Source of the DNA: Bacteroidota bacterium
GTDB taxonomy: Bacteria; Bacteroidota; Bacteroidia; Bacteroidales; VadinHA17
NCBI GenBank assembly: GCA_029547705.1
Contig: JAKPOU010000041.1
Coordinates: 326,791 to 390,790, forward strand
DNA: 64,000 nucleotides
Direction of reading: 5' to 3'
Both the position numbers and the translations under genes were made by a program. A model generated the notes under the pieces. It had not been told where the DNA came from and ran no database searches. It worked only from the letters and a program-made list of their open reading frames with translations. This document shows, piece after piece, positions 51,851 to 61,135 of this stretch; within the stretch, counting starts at the first letter, position 1, and every line of letters starts with the position of its first letter.

Positions 51851-53668
51851 ATGATCAGACTAAAAATTTATTTTTTGCTGTTTGCCTTAATTCTCGCAGG
51901 AACAACTGTTCCGGCACAGAAGGCAAAACATACATTCAGGCTCAGCCCGACAGAATTTCTTCTGGATGATGAACCCTTTCAGATAATAAGCGGTGAACTC
52001 CATCCCTCACGAATACCCGCTGAATACTGGCAGCACCGGATCAGGATGGCCAGGGCAATGGGATGCAATACCATATCAGTTTATATCTTCTGGAATTACC
52101 ATGAATCTGAAGAAGGGGTATTTGATTTCTCTACCGGCAACCGTAATCTGGCAGAATTCATAAAGCTTGTTCAGAAAGAAAAAATGTGGCTTATTGTCAG
52201 GCCCGGGCCCTATGTATGTGCGGAGTGGGAGCTTGGCGGCATACCGCCGTATCTCCTCAGGATACCGGATATCAGGCTCCGGTGTATGGATCCGCGGTAT
52301 ATGGCTGCAGCTGAAAGATATATGTCACGTCTTGCAGATGAGATCCGGCCTTATCTGATAACAAGGGGCGGTCCGGTCATCATGCTGCAGATAGAGAATG
52401 AATACGGCAGCTATGCCAACGACAGGAATTATACTCAGAGACTGAAGGAAGTATGGCAGGCCAATGGAATTGATGTCCCGACCTTTACCGGCGACGGCCC
52501 CACCACTTACATGCTGGAAGCAGGCACACTGCCGGGAAGTGCTGTGGGACTGGATCCGGGCAGTACGGCTGCCGATTTTGAGCTGGCCGCAAAAATGAAT
52601 CCCGGTGTACCGGTATTCAGCAGTGAAACTTATCCGGGCTGGCTGACTCACTGGGGAGAAGAATGGAACAGACCCGATACGGTAAGGCTTCTTGAGGAAG
52701 TTAAATTTCTGATGGATAACAGGAAATCCTTCAATTTCTATGTTATACACGGCGGTACCAACTTCGGATTTACCGCAGGTGCAAACTCAGGCAGAAAGGG
52801 ATATGAACCGGATGTGACAAGCTATGATTATGATGCCCCGATTAATGAACAGGGAAGGCCAACGGCAAAATATTTTGCACTGAGGAATCTTATCGGATCA
52901 TATCTTCCGAAAAATGAAAAACTGCCTAAAATACCTGATACCATTCCCGCCATTACAATTCCCCTTATTTTCCCGACCAAGTTTACATCAATTTGGGATA
53001 ATCTTCCTGAACCTGTAAGTTCCGTTACGCCGAATACCTTTGAGGCCTATGGCCAGGATTACGGTTTTATTCTCTACCGCACCAGACTGATAGGACATAA
53101 AAAAGGCTGGCTTACCATAACAGATATACATGATTATGCCACTGTATTCCTGAACGGAGAATATATAGGACATCTCGACAGAAGGGAGGGGATTAACACG
53201 ATAGAATTACCCGAAAGCAAGGCTGATGTGCCGGTACTAGAAATACTGGTCGAAGCAATGGGGCGTATCAATTTTGCACAGCATCTTATAGATAGAAAAG
53301 GAATTACGGAAAGAGTGACCCTGAACGGAATGACGCTCATGAACTGGGAGATATTCAAGCTGCCGATGGACTGGAAATATATATATGACCTCCGTTCATC
53401 CGGAAAGGTCATTAACAAACCTGGAGTCTTCTTCAAGGGAAATTTCTCACTGGCAATAACCGGAGATACCTATTTCGATGTGTCAAACTACAAAAAAGGC
53501 ATTGTTTGGGTAAACGGACATAACCTTGGACGCTACTGGGATATAGGTCCGCAGAAAAGGCTCTACTGTCCTGCATCCTTTATCAGACAGGGACTTAATG
53601 AAATAATAATTCTTGACCTGCACATGACGGATCCCAAACCGGTGATTGCTGTCAGAACTCTTGAATAG
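51851..53668 (+). CDS. Exported beta-galactosidase, GH35
   Basis: A 605-residue secreted glycoside hydrolase of family GH35 that removes terminal beta-linked galactose. A signal peptide covers about residues 1-22. The TIM-barrel starts at ISGELHPSRIPAEYW. The acid/base is E184 in QIENEYGSY and the nucleophile is E259 in FSSETYPGW, with HWGE following. C-terminal beta-domains include the family segment GIVWVNGHNLGRYW. ATG 51851 is chosen because it gives a clean signal peptide; an in-frame TTG at 51809 would add 14 residues. A strong terminator follows at 53738-53768. Confidence 0.94.
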   Translation: MIRLKIYFLLFALILAGTTVPAQKAKHTFRLSPTEFLLDDEPFQIISGELHPSRIPAEYWQHRIRMARAMGCNTISVYIFWNYHESEEGVFDFSTGNRNLAEFIKLVQKEKMWLIVRPGPYVCAEWELGGIPPYLLRIPDIRLRCMDPRYMAAAERYMSRLADEIRPYLITRGGPVIMLQIENEYGSYANDRNYTQRLKEVWQANGIDVPTFTGDGPTTYMLEAGTLPGSAVGLDPGSTAADFELAAKMNPGVPVFSSETYPGWLTHWGEEWNRPDTVRLLEEVKFLMDNRKSFNFYVIHGGTNFGFTAGANSGRKGYEPDVTSYDYDAPINEQGRPTAKYFALRNLIGSYLPKNEKLPKIPDTIPAITIPLIFPTKFTSIWDNLPEPVSSVTPNTFEAYGQDYGFILYRTRLIGHKKGWLTITDIHDYATVFLNGEYIGHLDRREGINTIELPESKADVPVLEILVEAMGRINFAQHLIDRKGITERVTLNGMTLMNWEIFKLPMDWKYIYDLRSSGKVINKPGVFFKGNFSLAITGDTYFDVSNYKKGIVWVNGHNLGRYWDIGPQKRLYCPASFIRQGLNEIIILDLHMTDPKPVIAVRTLE

Positions 53669-53737
53669 GAACGAATATTTTATCTGCTGTCCCGGGAGAT
53701 TATTAATTCTTTAATATTAACTTGGTCCTGTCGGAAT

Positions 53738-53768
53738 TGCCGGAAAATTATTTCCGGCAGATTTTTTT
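53738..53768 (+). terminator. Rho-independent terminator after the GH35 gene
   Basis: TGCCGGAAA (53738-53746) pairs with TTTCCGGCA (53751-53759) around a four-base ATTA loop, and seven T residues follow at 53762-53768. It lies 70 bases past the GH35 stop and just before the glycerophosphodiesterase gene. Confidence 0.88.
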
Positions 53769-53790
53769 CTGAACATAAGAATCATGTATT

Positions 53791-54654
53791 ATGAAGCGGA
53801 AGATATCTCTTATTGCAGCACTGTTTGCCCTGCCGGCCCTGATTCTTGCCTCTGAAGGGGGATTATACGGATCCGGAATCATTCTTCCGGAAAGAGGATT
53901 GTGTGCACACCGCGGAGCCATGGCCACACATCCTGAAAATACAATCCCGGCATTCCGTGAGGCAGTTATTGCCGGTGCCCATATGATAGAATTTGACGTT
54001 TTCCTTACAAGGGATAATCATATGGTGGTTATCCATGATGAAACAGTTGACCGGACCACCAATGGCAGCGGAAAAGTATCGGACCTGACCCTGGAAGAAA
54101 TTAAAAGCCTTGATGCAGGCAGCTGGAAATCAGCGGAATTTGCCGGGGCTGAAATACCCACTCTCGATGAGGTCCTGGCTGTAATGCCCTTTAATGTCTG
54201 GCTTAACATACACCTGAAAGGTGAGGGGAGACTGCCTGTGATGGTGGCGGAAAAAATAGCTTCGGAAAACAGGCTCCACCAGGCCTTCCTTGCATGCAGC
54301 AGAAAGGCAGCTGAAATGGCAAGGGAAGCTGTTCAGGGAATAATGATATGTAATATGGACAGGCAGAATGACAATCTGAACTATATAAATGAAACAATTG
54401 AATCGGAAGCTGAATTCATTCAGCTTACACAGCCGATAACACCTTCATTGCCTGATTATACCCGGAGACTTAAGGAAAAGGGTATCAGAGTGAATTTCTT
54501 CGGTACCGATTCTCCCGAAGAAATCAGGGTGTTGTTTAAATCGGGAGTGGATTTTCCCCTGGTGAATGATATAATACATTTGATGAAAATTGCCGGAGAA
54601 ACCGGAATTCCTCCGGTAGTACCTCAATTCAGGGCAGGGATTCAGAAGAAATAA
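53791..54654 (+). CDS. Exported glycerophosphodiester phosphodiesterase
   Basis: A 287-residue GDPD-family enzyme with an N-terminal signal peptide (about residues 1-20), so it acts outside the cytoplasm. Catalytic features are AHRGAMATHPENTIPAF (about residues 37-53), IEFDVFLTRDNHMVVIHDETVDRTT (about 68-92) and LNIHLKGEG. It would split glycerophosphodiesters into an alcohol and glycerol 3-phosphate. The terminator at 53738-53768 lies upstream, so it likely has its own promoter. A 12-bp inverted repeat follows directly. Confidence 0.93.
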   Translation: MKRKISLIAALFALPALILASEGGLYGSGIILPERGLCAHRGAMATHPENTIPAFREAVIAGAHMIEFDVFLTRDNHMVVIHDETVDRTTNGSGKVSDLTLEEIKSLDAGSWKSAEFAGAEIPTLDEVLAVMPFNVWLNIHLKGEGRLPVMVAEKIASENRLHQAFLACSRKAAEMAREAVQGIMICNMDRQNDNLNYINETIESEAEFIQLTQPITPSLPDYTRRLKEKGIRVNFFGTDSPEEIRVLFKSGVDFPLVNDIIHLMKIAGETGIPPVVPQFRAGIQKK

Positions 54655-54655
54655 C

Positions 54656-54698
54656 ATTAGCGTTATTAACCTTTATCATGAAAGAAAATAACGCTAAT
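54656..54698. repeat. 12-bp inverted repeat after the glycerophosphodiesterase gene
   Basis: ATTAGCGTTATT at 54656-54667 pairs perfectly with AATAACGCTAAT at 54687-54698 across a 19-base loop. It begins two bases after the stop codon. A short ATTATGATTTTT follows on the plus strand, so it may work as a terminator, but the loop is longer than usual. An operator is the alternative. Confidence 0.65.
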
Positions 54699-54763
54699 AT
54701 TATGATTTTTATCCCTGAATCCTGATAATCCTCACTTTGGTACCGGGCGCGGGAAGTCTCTGA

Positions 54764-56017
54764 TTATTCTAATCCGAACAGCCTGCAGATATGCCTGTTG
54801 TACATGTTTTCAAAGACACAGGCCGAAACAGTTTTCTCATTTGCCTCCAGCAGCCTGAAATATTCATCCATTCTCATTGCAGCCAGTTTGTAACCGACAT
54901 GTATCAGCTGCCTCATATCCGGATTATAGTCAGGATTACCCGGGACATGTCTCAGTGCCCCTGCAAACCGGCTGCTGTCCCAGCCAGCCACTTCGCCGGA
55001 AGAGGGAAGCGCCCCGGCATCAATATCGATTACATCGGCATAGGGTGCGCAAAGCTCTTCGATATCCGTGAGGGCATCCGAGTAGATTTCCCTGACGAAT
55101 TCCAGGGCCTCTCCACCCGATTCGGCTAGTCCGATAACCTCCTCAAGCCAGGTTGTTCCTGCAGTTTTAAGATGAAGACCCTTGTCATGCTTTCTGATAA
55201 GCGATCCTATGTGAGGATATATTGCAAACTTATCTGACCCTGAATGCACGCTCATCTTGAGGTTGCCGGGCAGGCCGAATTCTTTTACAGCCATGTCGAT
55301 TACCATGAGATCAGCCTCGAACTCAGCGGCAAAACGAAGGGGATCACCAACATAATCAACTCCCTTGTTGAAGCGTCCGGAAAATTTCGGGGCGATGGTC
55401 TGTGCCGGTATCTGCTCTTCACCAAGCATTTTGAGAATGAAAAAAAGCTCGACGGGTGTCTGTGGTGAGGGGACCTCATCCATTGATACTTCAGCAACAA
55501 AATTGTCTCTTCCTTTCTGAGCCTCTATCTTCCTGTAAATTTCGCCTGCTTTCTGTGCAGCAAAAAGATATTTTTCCGCAAAAGAAAGTATCTGTGATTC
55601 CGATACGACGGGGTAGGGTTTCAGTCCGTCTATTTTCAGTTCTCCGGTATACCCCGAACAGCCCGAAACAAATTTCCTTATTGATTCTTCATCTGTCTTT
55701 CTGCCAATATAGGAAGCCACATCAATTGTGAAAAAATCTGAACTTCCTATGAATTTGTCAACGTTATCGAGATTGATATGGTCGGCATCAACGAAATACG
55801 GCCTGGTAAAACCTGCCTTCCGTGTTGCTTCGTCAGCTTCCTTCCTGACATCTTCGGGCCGGGTGCCGATAATCATGTGTTCCCTGTTTGACTTATTCCA
55901 GACCGGAGTAATATCAACACCCTTCTTTTCCGCTTCAATTATTGCGGCAAGCTGTGCACTGCCCTGATGACCGAACCTGTCGCCCATCCCGAATGAATAT
56001 TTGCCTAGTTTCTTCAT
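54764..56017 (-). CDS. uxaE: Tagaturonate epimerase
   Basis: A 417-residue protein resembling UxaE, the tagaturonate 3-epimerase first known from Thermotoga, which converts tagaturonate to fructuronate. Family-like blocks are KYSFGMGDRFGHQG at the N-terminus, FVAEVSMDEVPSPQTPVEL (about residues 173-191), KMSVHSGSDKFAIYPHIG and HLKTAGTTWLEE, with histidines and acids placed for metal binding. It joins galacturonate breakdown to the fructuronate branch. Its start abuts the stop of the upstream carrier gene with no spacer. It is the last gene of the hexuronate operon. Confidence 0.87.
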   Translation of the reverse strand: MKKLGKYSFGMGDRFGHQGSAQLAAIIEAEKKGVDITPVWNKSNREHMIIGTRPEDVRKEADEATRKAGFTRPYFVDADHINLDNVDKFIGSSDFFTIDVASYIGRKTDEESIRKFVSGCSGYTGELKIDGLKPYPVVSESQILSFAEKYLFAAQKAGEIYRKIEAQKGRDNFVAEVSMDEVPSPQTPVELFFILKMLGEEQIPAQTIAPKFSGRFNKGVDYVGDPLRFAAEFEADLMVIDMAVKEFGLPGNLKMSVHSGSDKFAIYPHIGSLIRKHDKGLHLKTAGTTWLEEVIGLAESGGEALEFVREIYSDALTDIEELCAPYADVIDIDAGALPSSGEVAGWDSSRFAGALRHVPGNPDYNPDMRQLIHVGYKLAAMRMDEYFRLLEANEKTVSACVFENMYNRHICRLFGLE

Positions 56018-57316
56018 TTAATCAAGAGTAACGGTTTTGTTTTTCGGTGCAAAAATATTCATTATTGCCCATGCAACGATATATGCACAACCTGCAACAA
56101 CGAACATGATCACGTATCCTGTTTCAACATGACCGGCATTTTTGTAATGATCGAGTACTGCCCCTGCAAGGTATGAGATACCAAGGCCGCCCAGCGCACC
56201 GGCCATTCCTCCGATACCTGTAACCGAACTGACTGCTCTTTTTGGAAAGGCATCCGAAACGGTTGTGAATATGTTTGCTGACCATGCCTGATGGGATGAT
56301 GCTGCGAGGGCTATAAGCATTACCGCACCCCAGGTGCTGATGCCGGGAGCCTGTGCAAAGACTATAGGTGTTACAAGCAGGGCAAAGATCAGCATGGAAT
56401 ATTTCCTTGCATTGAAGGGTGTCATGCCTTTTTTGATCATATAGCCTGAGAGCCAGCCTCCGAATATGCTTCCAACCGTAGTCATGGAATATATGAATAC
56501 AAGCGGCAGTCCGAATGATTTGAGGTCAAGCCCTGTACCTCTTACTTCTGCAAGCCATCCCGGGATCCAGAACAGATAAAACCACCATATGGGGTCAGTC
56601 AGCCCTTTTCCTATGAAAAACACCCACGTCTGCCGGTATTTCAGGAGTTTAAGCCAGGGTACATCAGATTTTGGTTCGGCCTGTTCCTCCACATCACTGT
56701 TGATGTAGGCAATCTCACTGGCTTTCACTCTTTTCTGCCTTTCAGGTATCTCGTAATAGATGATCCAGAAAATCAACCAAATGAACCCCAGGGCACCGGT
56801 GATTATAAAGGCTGCCTGCCAGCCCCAGAGGACGACAATTGCCGGAACTGCAACAGGTGCAACGATTGCACCCACATTGGTTCCGGAATTAAAGATTCCC
56901 GTAGCAAGTGCCCTTTCTTTCTTAGGGAACCATTCAGCCACGGTTTTAATTGCTGCCGGAAAGTTGGCTCCTTCACTGACACCCAGTAATCCCCTCCAGA
57001 ATCCGAAACCAAGGGCCCCTTTGGCAAGTGCATGGCCCATAGCTGCAATACTCCAGAGAGTGACAGCTATGGCATAACCGATCTTTGTCCCGATTTTGTC
57101 GATAAGCCTTCCGGCAAGAACCAGGCCAAGGGCATAGAAAAGCTGAAAGGCCATTACTATGTATGAATATTCCTTTTCACCGATATTAAGATCAGTTTCA
57201 AGCAAAGGCTTGAGAATTCCAATGACCTGTCTGTCGATATAGTTTACCGTGGTGGCAAAGAATATCAGTGCACAGACTGTCCATCTGTAGTTTCCGATTT
57301 TTACTTTTTCTGACAT
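56018..57316 (-). CDS. exuT: MFS hexuronate transporter, ExuT-like
   Basis: A 432-residue major-facilitator carrier with about 12 helices, resembling ExuT-type hexuronate:H+ symporters. The N-terminal RWTVCALIFFATTVNYIDRQVIGILKPLLE stretch and GVSEGANFPAAIKTVAEWFPKKERALATGIFNSG are typical of the anion:cation symporter group. Position in an operon with uxaC and uxaE supports galacturonate or glucuronate uptake. It is directly adjacent to uxaE (the next base starts the next gene). Confidence 0.9.
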   Translation of the reverse strand: MSEKVKIGNYRWTVCALIFFATTVNYIDRQVIGILKPLLETDLNIGEKEYSYIVMAFQLFYALGLVLAGRLIDKIGTKIGYAIAVTLWSIAAMGHALAKGALGFGFWRGLLGVSEGANFPAAIKTVAEWFPKKERALATGIFNSGTNVGAIVAPVAVPAIVVLWGWQAAFIITGALGFIWLIFWIIYYEIPERQKRVKASEIAYINSDVEEQAEPKSDVPWLKLLKYRQTWVFFIGKGLTDPIWWFYLFWIPGWLAEVRGTGLDLKSFGLPLVFIYSMTTVGSIFGGWLSGYMIKKGMTPFNARKYSMLIFALLVTPIVFAQAPGISTWGAVMLIALAASSHQAWSANIFTTVSDAFPKRAVSSVTGIGGMAGALGGLGISYLAGAVLDHYKNAGHVETGYVIMFVVAGCAYIVAWAIMNIFAPKNKTVTLD

Positions 57317-57336
57317 GATTGTTTTATTAAAAATTC

Positions 57337-58791
57337 TTATGCATTATAAGCAGTTGATGCCGTTGTTCCGCCTCTTCCGGTCCAGTTCGTATGGAAAAAT
57401 TCACCTCTCGGCCTGTCAATACGTTCATAGGTGTGTGCCCCGAAATAATCCCTCTGAGCCTGAAGAAGGTTGGCAGGCAGCCGTTCACACCTGTAGCCGT
57501 CGAAATATCCGAGAGCCGATGAAATTGCCGGGACAGGAATGCCGTTTAACAGGGCATCTGAAACAACCTTCCTCCATCCTTTCTGGGATTTCTCCAGTTT
57601 TGTCCTGAAGAACGGGTCAAGAAGGAGATTGTCCAGTGAAGGGTTATTATCGAAGGCTTCCTTGATCTTTCCAAGGAAAACCGACCGTATTATGCACCCG
57701 CCGCGCCACATCAGGGCTATTCCGCCATAATTAAGATCCCATTTATATTCAAGGGCAGCAGCCCTCATCAGTGAATATCCCTGGGCATACGAAACTATTT
57801 TTGATGCATAAAGGGCATCCCTCAGGTCGTTGATGAATTCCTCCCTGTTTCCCCGGAAAGCCGGAACCGGGCCGTTCAGTATCCCGGACGCCTTTACCCG
57901 TTCTTCCTTGATGGCGCTGAGAAACCTGGAGAAGACTGCCTCGCCTATAAGAGTAAGGGGGATTCCCAGATCAAGTGCGGATACTGCTGTCCATTTTCCT
58001 GTTCCTTTCTGGCCGGCAGTGTCGAGAATCTTGTCTACAAGAGGTTCACCGTCCTCATCCTTGAAAGCCAGAATATCCCTGGTTATCTCAATCAGATAAC
58101 TGTCAAGCTCACCTTCGTTCCATTCCCTGAAAACCTCATGCATTTCACCGGCACTCATTCCAAGGAGATCCTTCATTATCTGGTATGCTTCACAAATAAG
58201 CTGCATATCACCATATTCAATCCCGTTATGCACCATTTTTACAAAATGTCCGGCTCCGTCCTCACCAACCCAGTCACAGCAGGGAGAGCCGTCTTCAACC
58301 TTTGCTGCGATTGCCTGAAAAATAGGTTTGACAAAGGGCCATGCTGCCTTTGATCCGCCAGGCATGATGGATGGTCCGAGGAGAGCTCCTTCTTCGCCGC
58401 CTGATACCCCGGTGCCGATATAGAGCAGTCCTTTGCTTTCAGCAAGGGCGGTACGCCGGTTGGTATCGGGGAAATGAGTGTTTCCGCCGTCAATGATGAT
58501 ATCTCCCTTGTCAAGCAGAGGTATGAGTGTATTGATCATATCATCAACCGCAGAACCGGCCTTGACCATGATCATGATTTTCCTGGGGCGTGCCAGGGAT
58601 TTCACAAGTTCCTCAACAGAGTGTGTCCCGACAATATTTTTACCCCTGGCCCTTCCTGCCAGAAAATCATCAACCTTCTGTGTCGTGCGGTTGTATACGG
58701 AAACCCTAAATCCCTTGCTTTCCATATTCAGTACCAGGTTCTCACCCATTACCGCAAGGCCTATTAATCCAATATCCGAAAGTTTATCCAT
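57337..58791 (-). CDS. gnd: 6-phosphogluconate dehydrogenase, decarboxylating
   Basis: A 484-residue enzyme that oxidises 6-phosphogluconate to ribulose 5-phosphate and CO2. It has the NAD(P) motif IGLIGLAVMGENL at residues 8-20, GTGVSGGEEGALLGPSIMPGG (about 128-148), and KMVHNGIEYGDMQLICEAY with the catalytic lysine (about 185-203). Length is standard. It sits within the hexuronate operon 20 bases upstream of the carrier gene. That is unusual, since the normal uronate route ends in KDG and bypasses 6-phosphogluconate. The LarA-like neighbour offers an explanation, through gluconate. Confidence 0.95.
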   Translation of the reverse strand: MDKLSDIGLIGLAVMGENLVLNMESKGFRVSVYNRTTQKVDDFLAGRARGKNIVGTHSVEELVKSLARPRKIMIMVKAGSAVDDMINTLIPLLDKGDIIIDGGNTHFPDTNRRTALAESKGLLYIGTGVSGGEEGALLGPSIMPGGSKAAWPFVKPIFQAIAAKVEDGSPCCDWVGEDGAGHFVKMVHNGIEYGDMQLICEAYQIMKDLLGMSAGEMHEVFREWNEGELDSYLIEITRDILAFKDEDGEPLVDKILDTAGQKGTGKWTAVSALDLGIPLTLIGEAVFSRFLSAIKEERVKASGILNGPVPAFRGNREEFINDLRDALYASKIVSYAQGYSLMRAAALEYKWDLNYGGIALMWRGGCIIRSVFLGKIKEAFDNNPSLDNLLLDPFFRTKLEKSQKGWRKVVSDALLNGIPVPAISSALGYFDGYRCERLPANLLQAQRDYFGAHTYERIDRPRGEFFHTNWTGRGGTTASTAYNA

Positions 58792-58844
58792 AATAATAAG
58801 TTTATCGTTAATTAAGTAAATATCCTGTAACAGTGTGCTGCTGT

Positions 58845-59831
58845 TTAAGCAAATGTCCTGTAATATTCTGCCACTACTTCATCCATTACCCTGTTTGTCC
58901 TGGCTGCCGTTGTACCTGTCGATACTGCTTTGCTTCCGCCTGAAAGCTCCCTTACAATCTGTTCTATAAGATAAAACTGAACATGTTCGGGTCTTTCATT
59001 CACGAATTCTTTCCGGCCTTCATTGTTTTCCATGACCACAGGTTCGAAACTGAAGGTGGAAAATCTTATCCTGCCTGATTCTCCCGTAATCTCAATAACA
59101 TCACTGTTGCTCTGCGGCGATGCATTGAAGCACCATATGCCCGTGCATGCAATATTGTCAGGAAAGAGGAAGGAAACGGAAACAAAATCCTCAGCCCTGT
59201 AAAGGCCGGCCTGGTTGATAACGACTGATTTCACTTTCACCACCGGACCCAGAAGAAAATCGAGATAATCAAGCTGATGGGATGCCAGGTCAAAAAAATG
59301 GCCTCCTCCTGAGATTTCAGGCATGACTCTCCAGGGCAGTTTTCCTGTCAATTCTTCCTGTGAGGGTGATTTGAAACACCGGATCAGCACATGTCTCACT
59401 TTTCCAATTGCCCCCTTTGCTATCAGATCCCTCACCAGCAGGAATCCCGGGAGGGTTCTGCGGTAATAAGCGACAAATACCGGGACCCTGTGTTTTTCCG
59501 ATGCTTCGATAATACTGAGGCATTCTCCATAGTTCCGGGCCATCGGTTTTTCAATATAAACCGGCTTGCCGGCCTTTATTGACATTATTGCATACTCGGC
59601 ATGGTTTCCCGGCGGAGTAGCCACATACACGGCATTTATTTCAGGATCCTTTATCAGTTCTGAAGCGTCGGTATACACTTTCGGCACCTTATGCCTCGCG
59701 GCATAATCCTCTGCCAGTTCCGCATTCCGCCTCATTACCGCCGCAAGCCGGGATCCGCCGACTTTGCTGAAAGCCGGTCCGCTTTTCACTTCCGTAACAT
59801 TGCCGCAGCCAATTATGCCCCAGTTGATCAT
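58845..59831 (-). CDS. Gfo/Idh/MocA-family oxidoreductase
   Basis: A 328-residue cytoplasmic NAD(P)-dependent sugar oxidoreductase. The Rossmann motif is WGIIGCGNVTEVKSGPAF (residues 3-20), followed by VYVATPPGNHAEYA and the family lysine in VYIEKPMARNYGE (about 95-107). A C-terminal GGHFFDLASHQLDYLDF carries the conserved catalytic histidine. It lies 53 bases upstream of gnd and 15 bases after the LarA-like gene in the hexuronate operon. It may oxidise an aldose or uronate side substrate; the true substrate is unknown. Confidence 0.88.
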   Translation of the reverse strand: MINWGIIGCGNVTEVKSGPAFSKVGGSRLAAVMRRNAELAEDYAARHKVPKVYTDASELIKDPEINAVYVATPPGNHAEYAIMSIKAGKPVYIEKPMARNYGECLSIIEASEKHRVPVFVAYYRRTLPGFLLVRDLIAKGAIGKVRHVLIRCFKSPSQEELTGKLPWRVMPEISGGGHFFDLASHQLDYLDFLLGPVVKVKSVVINQAGLYRAEDFVSVSFLFPDNIACTGIWCFNASPQSNSDVIEITGESGRIRFSTFSFEPVVMENNEGRKEFVNERPEHVQFYLIEQIVRELSGGSKAVSTGTTAARTNRVMDEVVAEYYRTFA

Positions 59832-59846
59832 CCCCTCGGTTTACGG

Positions 59847-61118
59847 TTAATTCAATCTTTCCATGGAGCTCCACAAGCCGGTGGCAGGATTGGAGATGTA
59901 GAAGAATTCCTCGCCTTCCCCGGTTGTGTTGAAACCGTCCCTGAGCTTTCCGGGATCATATTTTTTCAACATTTCGCCGAGGTCGGCATATCTGAAATTA
60001 ACCGATTCTATCTGTTCCCTCGTCAGGAATCCCGGACAATAGGTAACGGAAAACCTTCCTTCAGTGCTTCCGTGAATAAGATGGGCTGCAGCACTGAGGT
60101 TTTCCTTAAGCTCCTCGCTGGTCTCCAGGGCTTTGAGTGTTGCGGGTGTTCCCCTGTAGCCGTATTTCCTGATAAGACGGTCAATTTCCCTGTCTTCACC
60201 GAATTCCTTAAGTCCGGGAGCAAGCACAATGAGTTCACCGTTGTCTGCCATGGCCATTCTTGTCCTGTATATACTTTTATTTCCGAGCCAGGTGCTCTTG
60301 AATTCAGATGGATCAAGATAAACAACAGCTTTCTGCAGGGGTTTTTCAAAAATTGTAAAATTGACCTTGAGCGAGAGGGAAGCGGCAATGGTGAACACTT
60401 CCGGATCATCGCCCACATAGAGGCCGCGTATTACAAGTTCTCCCGAATCATTTCTGCCGACCACCGTATGAATATACACTACAGGCAGATGCTTGATATA
60501 ACGTTCTGACGCGTAGTTCAGCATTCTTCTCACCGGGTTGTCGGCTTTTCCGAGAATATTTTCAATTCCGTACACGGCTCCCACAAAATGGCTTTTATTG
60601 ATACCTTCGGCACCACCTGTCCCGACCAGAAGGTTTTTATTGTAATTGGCCATGCCAATAACCTCATGCGGCACCACCTGTCCGACTGACAATATCAGGT
60701 CATGACCGCCGTTGTAGACCAGCTTGTTGAGCTGGGCCGGCCATGAATAGTCAAGGGCACCTCCGGTAATTTCCGAAATATATTCCCCCGGAACGATTCC
60801 GGCTGTGACTACATCCCTTCTCCAGTCGTGTACACGAAAGAGTTCCTTCGGTACTCCCGGGAACATTGTGTCCAGTTCACTGTCGCTCATGGGAAAATGT
60901 GTGCCCAGTGCAGGAAGAATATCACTGAGCTTTTCCCCGTAATACTTATAAAGGAGGCTTGTAATTTCTCCTGCCCTGGAGTGAAAGCGGGTGAAATCCG
61001 GCGGTATCACCAGCACTCTTTTTTTTGGTCCGAGCCTGTCCAGTGCCGAGTAAAGACCGTTCTGAAGTTCCTCCGGACCTATTATCGTATTTTCCGAACC
61101 TGACTGATAATATAACAT
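59847..61118 (-). CDS. LarA-like nickel-dependent hydroxyacid racemase/epimerase
   Basis: A 423-residue protein of the LarA superfamily (DUF2088). LarA uses a nickel-pincer nucleotide to racemise 2-hydroxyacids. Residues matching the LarA active site are D41 and R44 (PDFTRFHSR), H74 (GTHFPMSDSEL), H151 (VVPHEVIG), K161, the expected cofactor-attachment lysine (NYNKNLLVGTGG), and H177 (NKSHFVG). All are present, so it should be active if the cofactor is supplied. LarB, LarC and LarE are not in the window. Because it is flanked by the SDR reductase, Gfo enzyme and gnd, a sugar-acid 2-epimerase role (mannonate/gluconate) is the best guess. Confidence 0.86.
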   Translation of the reverse strand: MLYYQSGSENTIIGPEELQNGLYSALDRLGPKKRVLVIPPDFTRFHSRAGEITSLLYKYYGEKLSDILPALGTHFPMSDSELDTMFPGVPKELFRVHDWRRDVVTAGIVPGEYISEITGGALDYSWPAQLNKLVYNGGHDLILSVGQVVPHEVIGMANYNKNLLVGTGGAEGINKSHFVGAVYGIENILGKADNPVRRMLNYASERYIKHLPVVYIHTVVGRNDSGELVIRGLYVGDDPEVFTIAASLSLKVNFTIFEKPLQKAVVYLDPSEFKSTWLGNKSIYRTRMAMADNGELIVLAPGLKEFGEDREIDRLIRKYGYRGTPATLKALETSEELKENLSAAAHLIHGSTEGRFSVTYCPGFLTREQIESVNFRYADLGEMLKKYDPGKLRDGFNTTGEGEEFFYISNPATGLWSSMERLN

Positions 61119-61135
61119 TGAATGAATAATTTAAT

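Noticed and set aside
59691..60509. Long open frame (272 codons) opposite the LarA-like gene
   Set aside because: It lies fully antisense to a gene with clear conserved motifs, and its translation is low-complexity with no domain.
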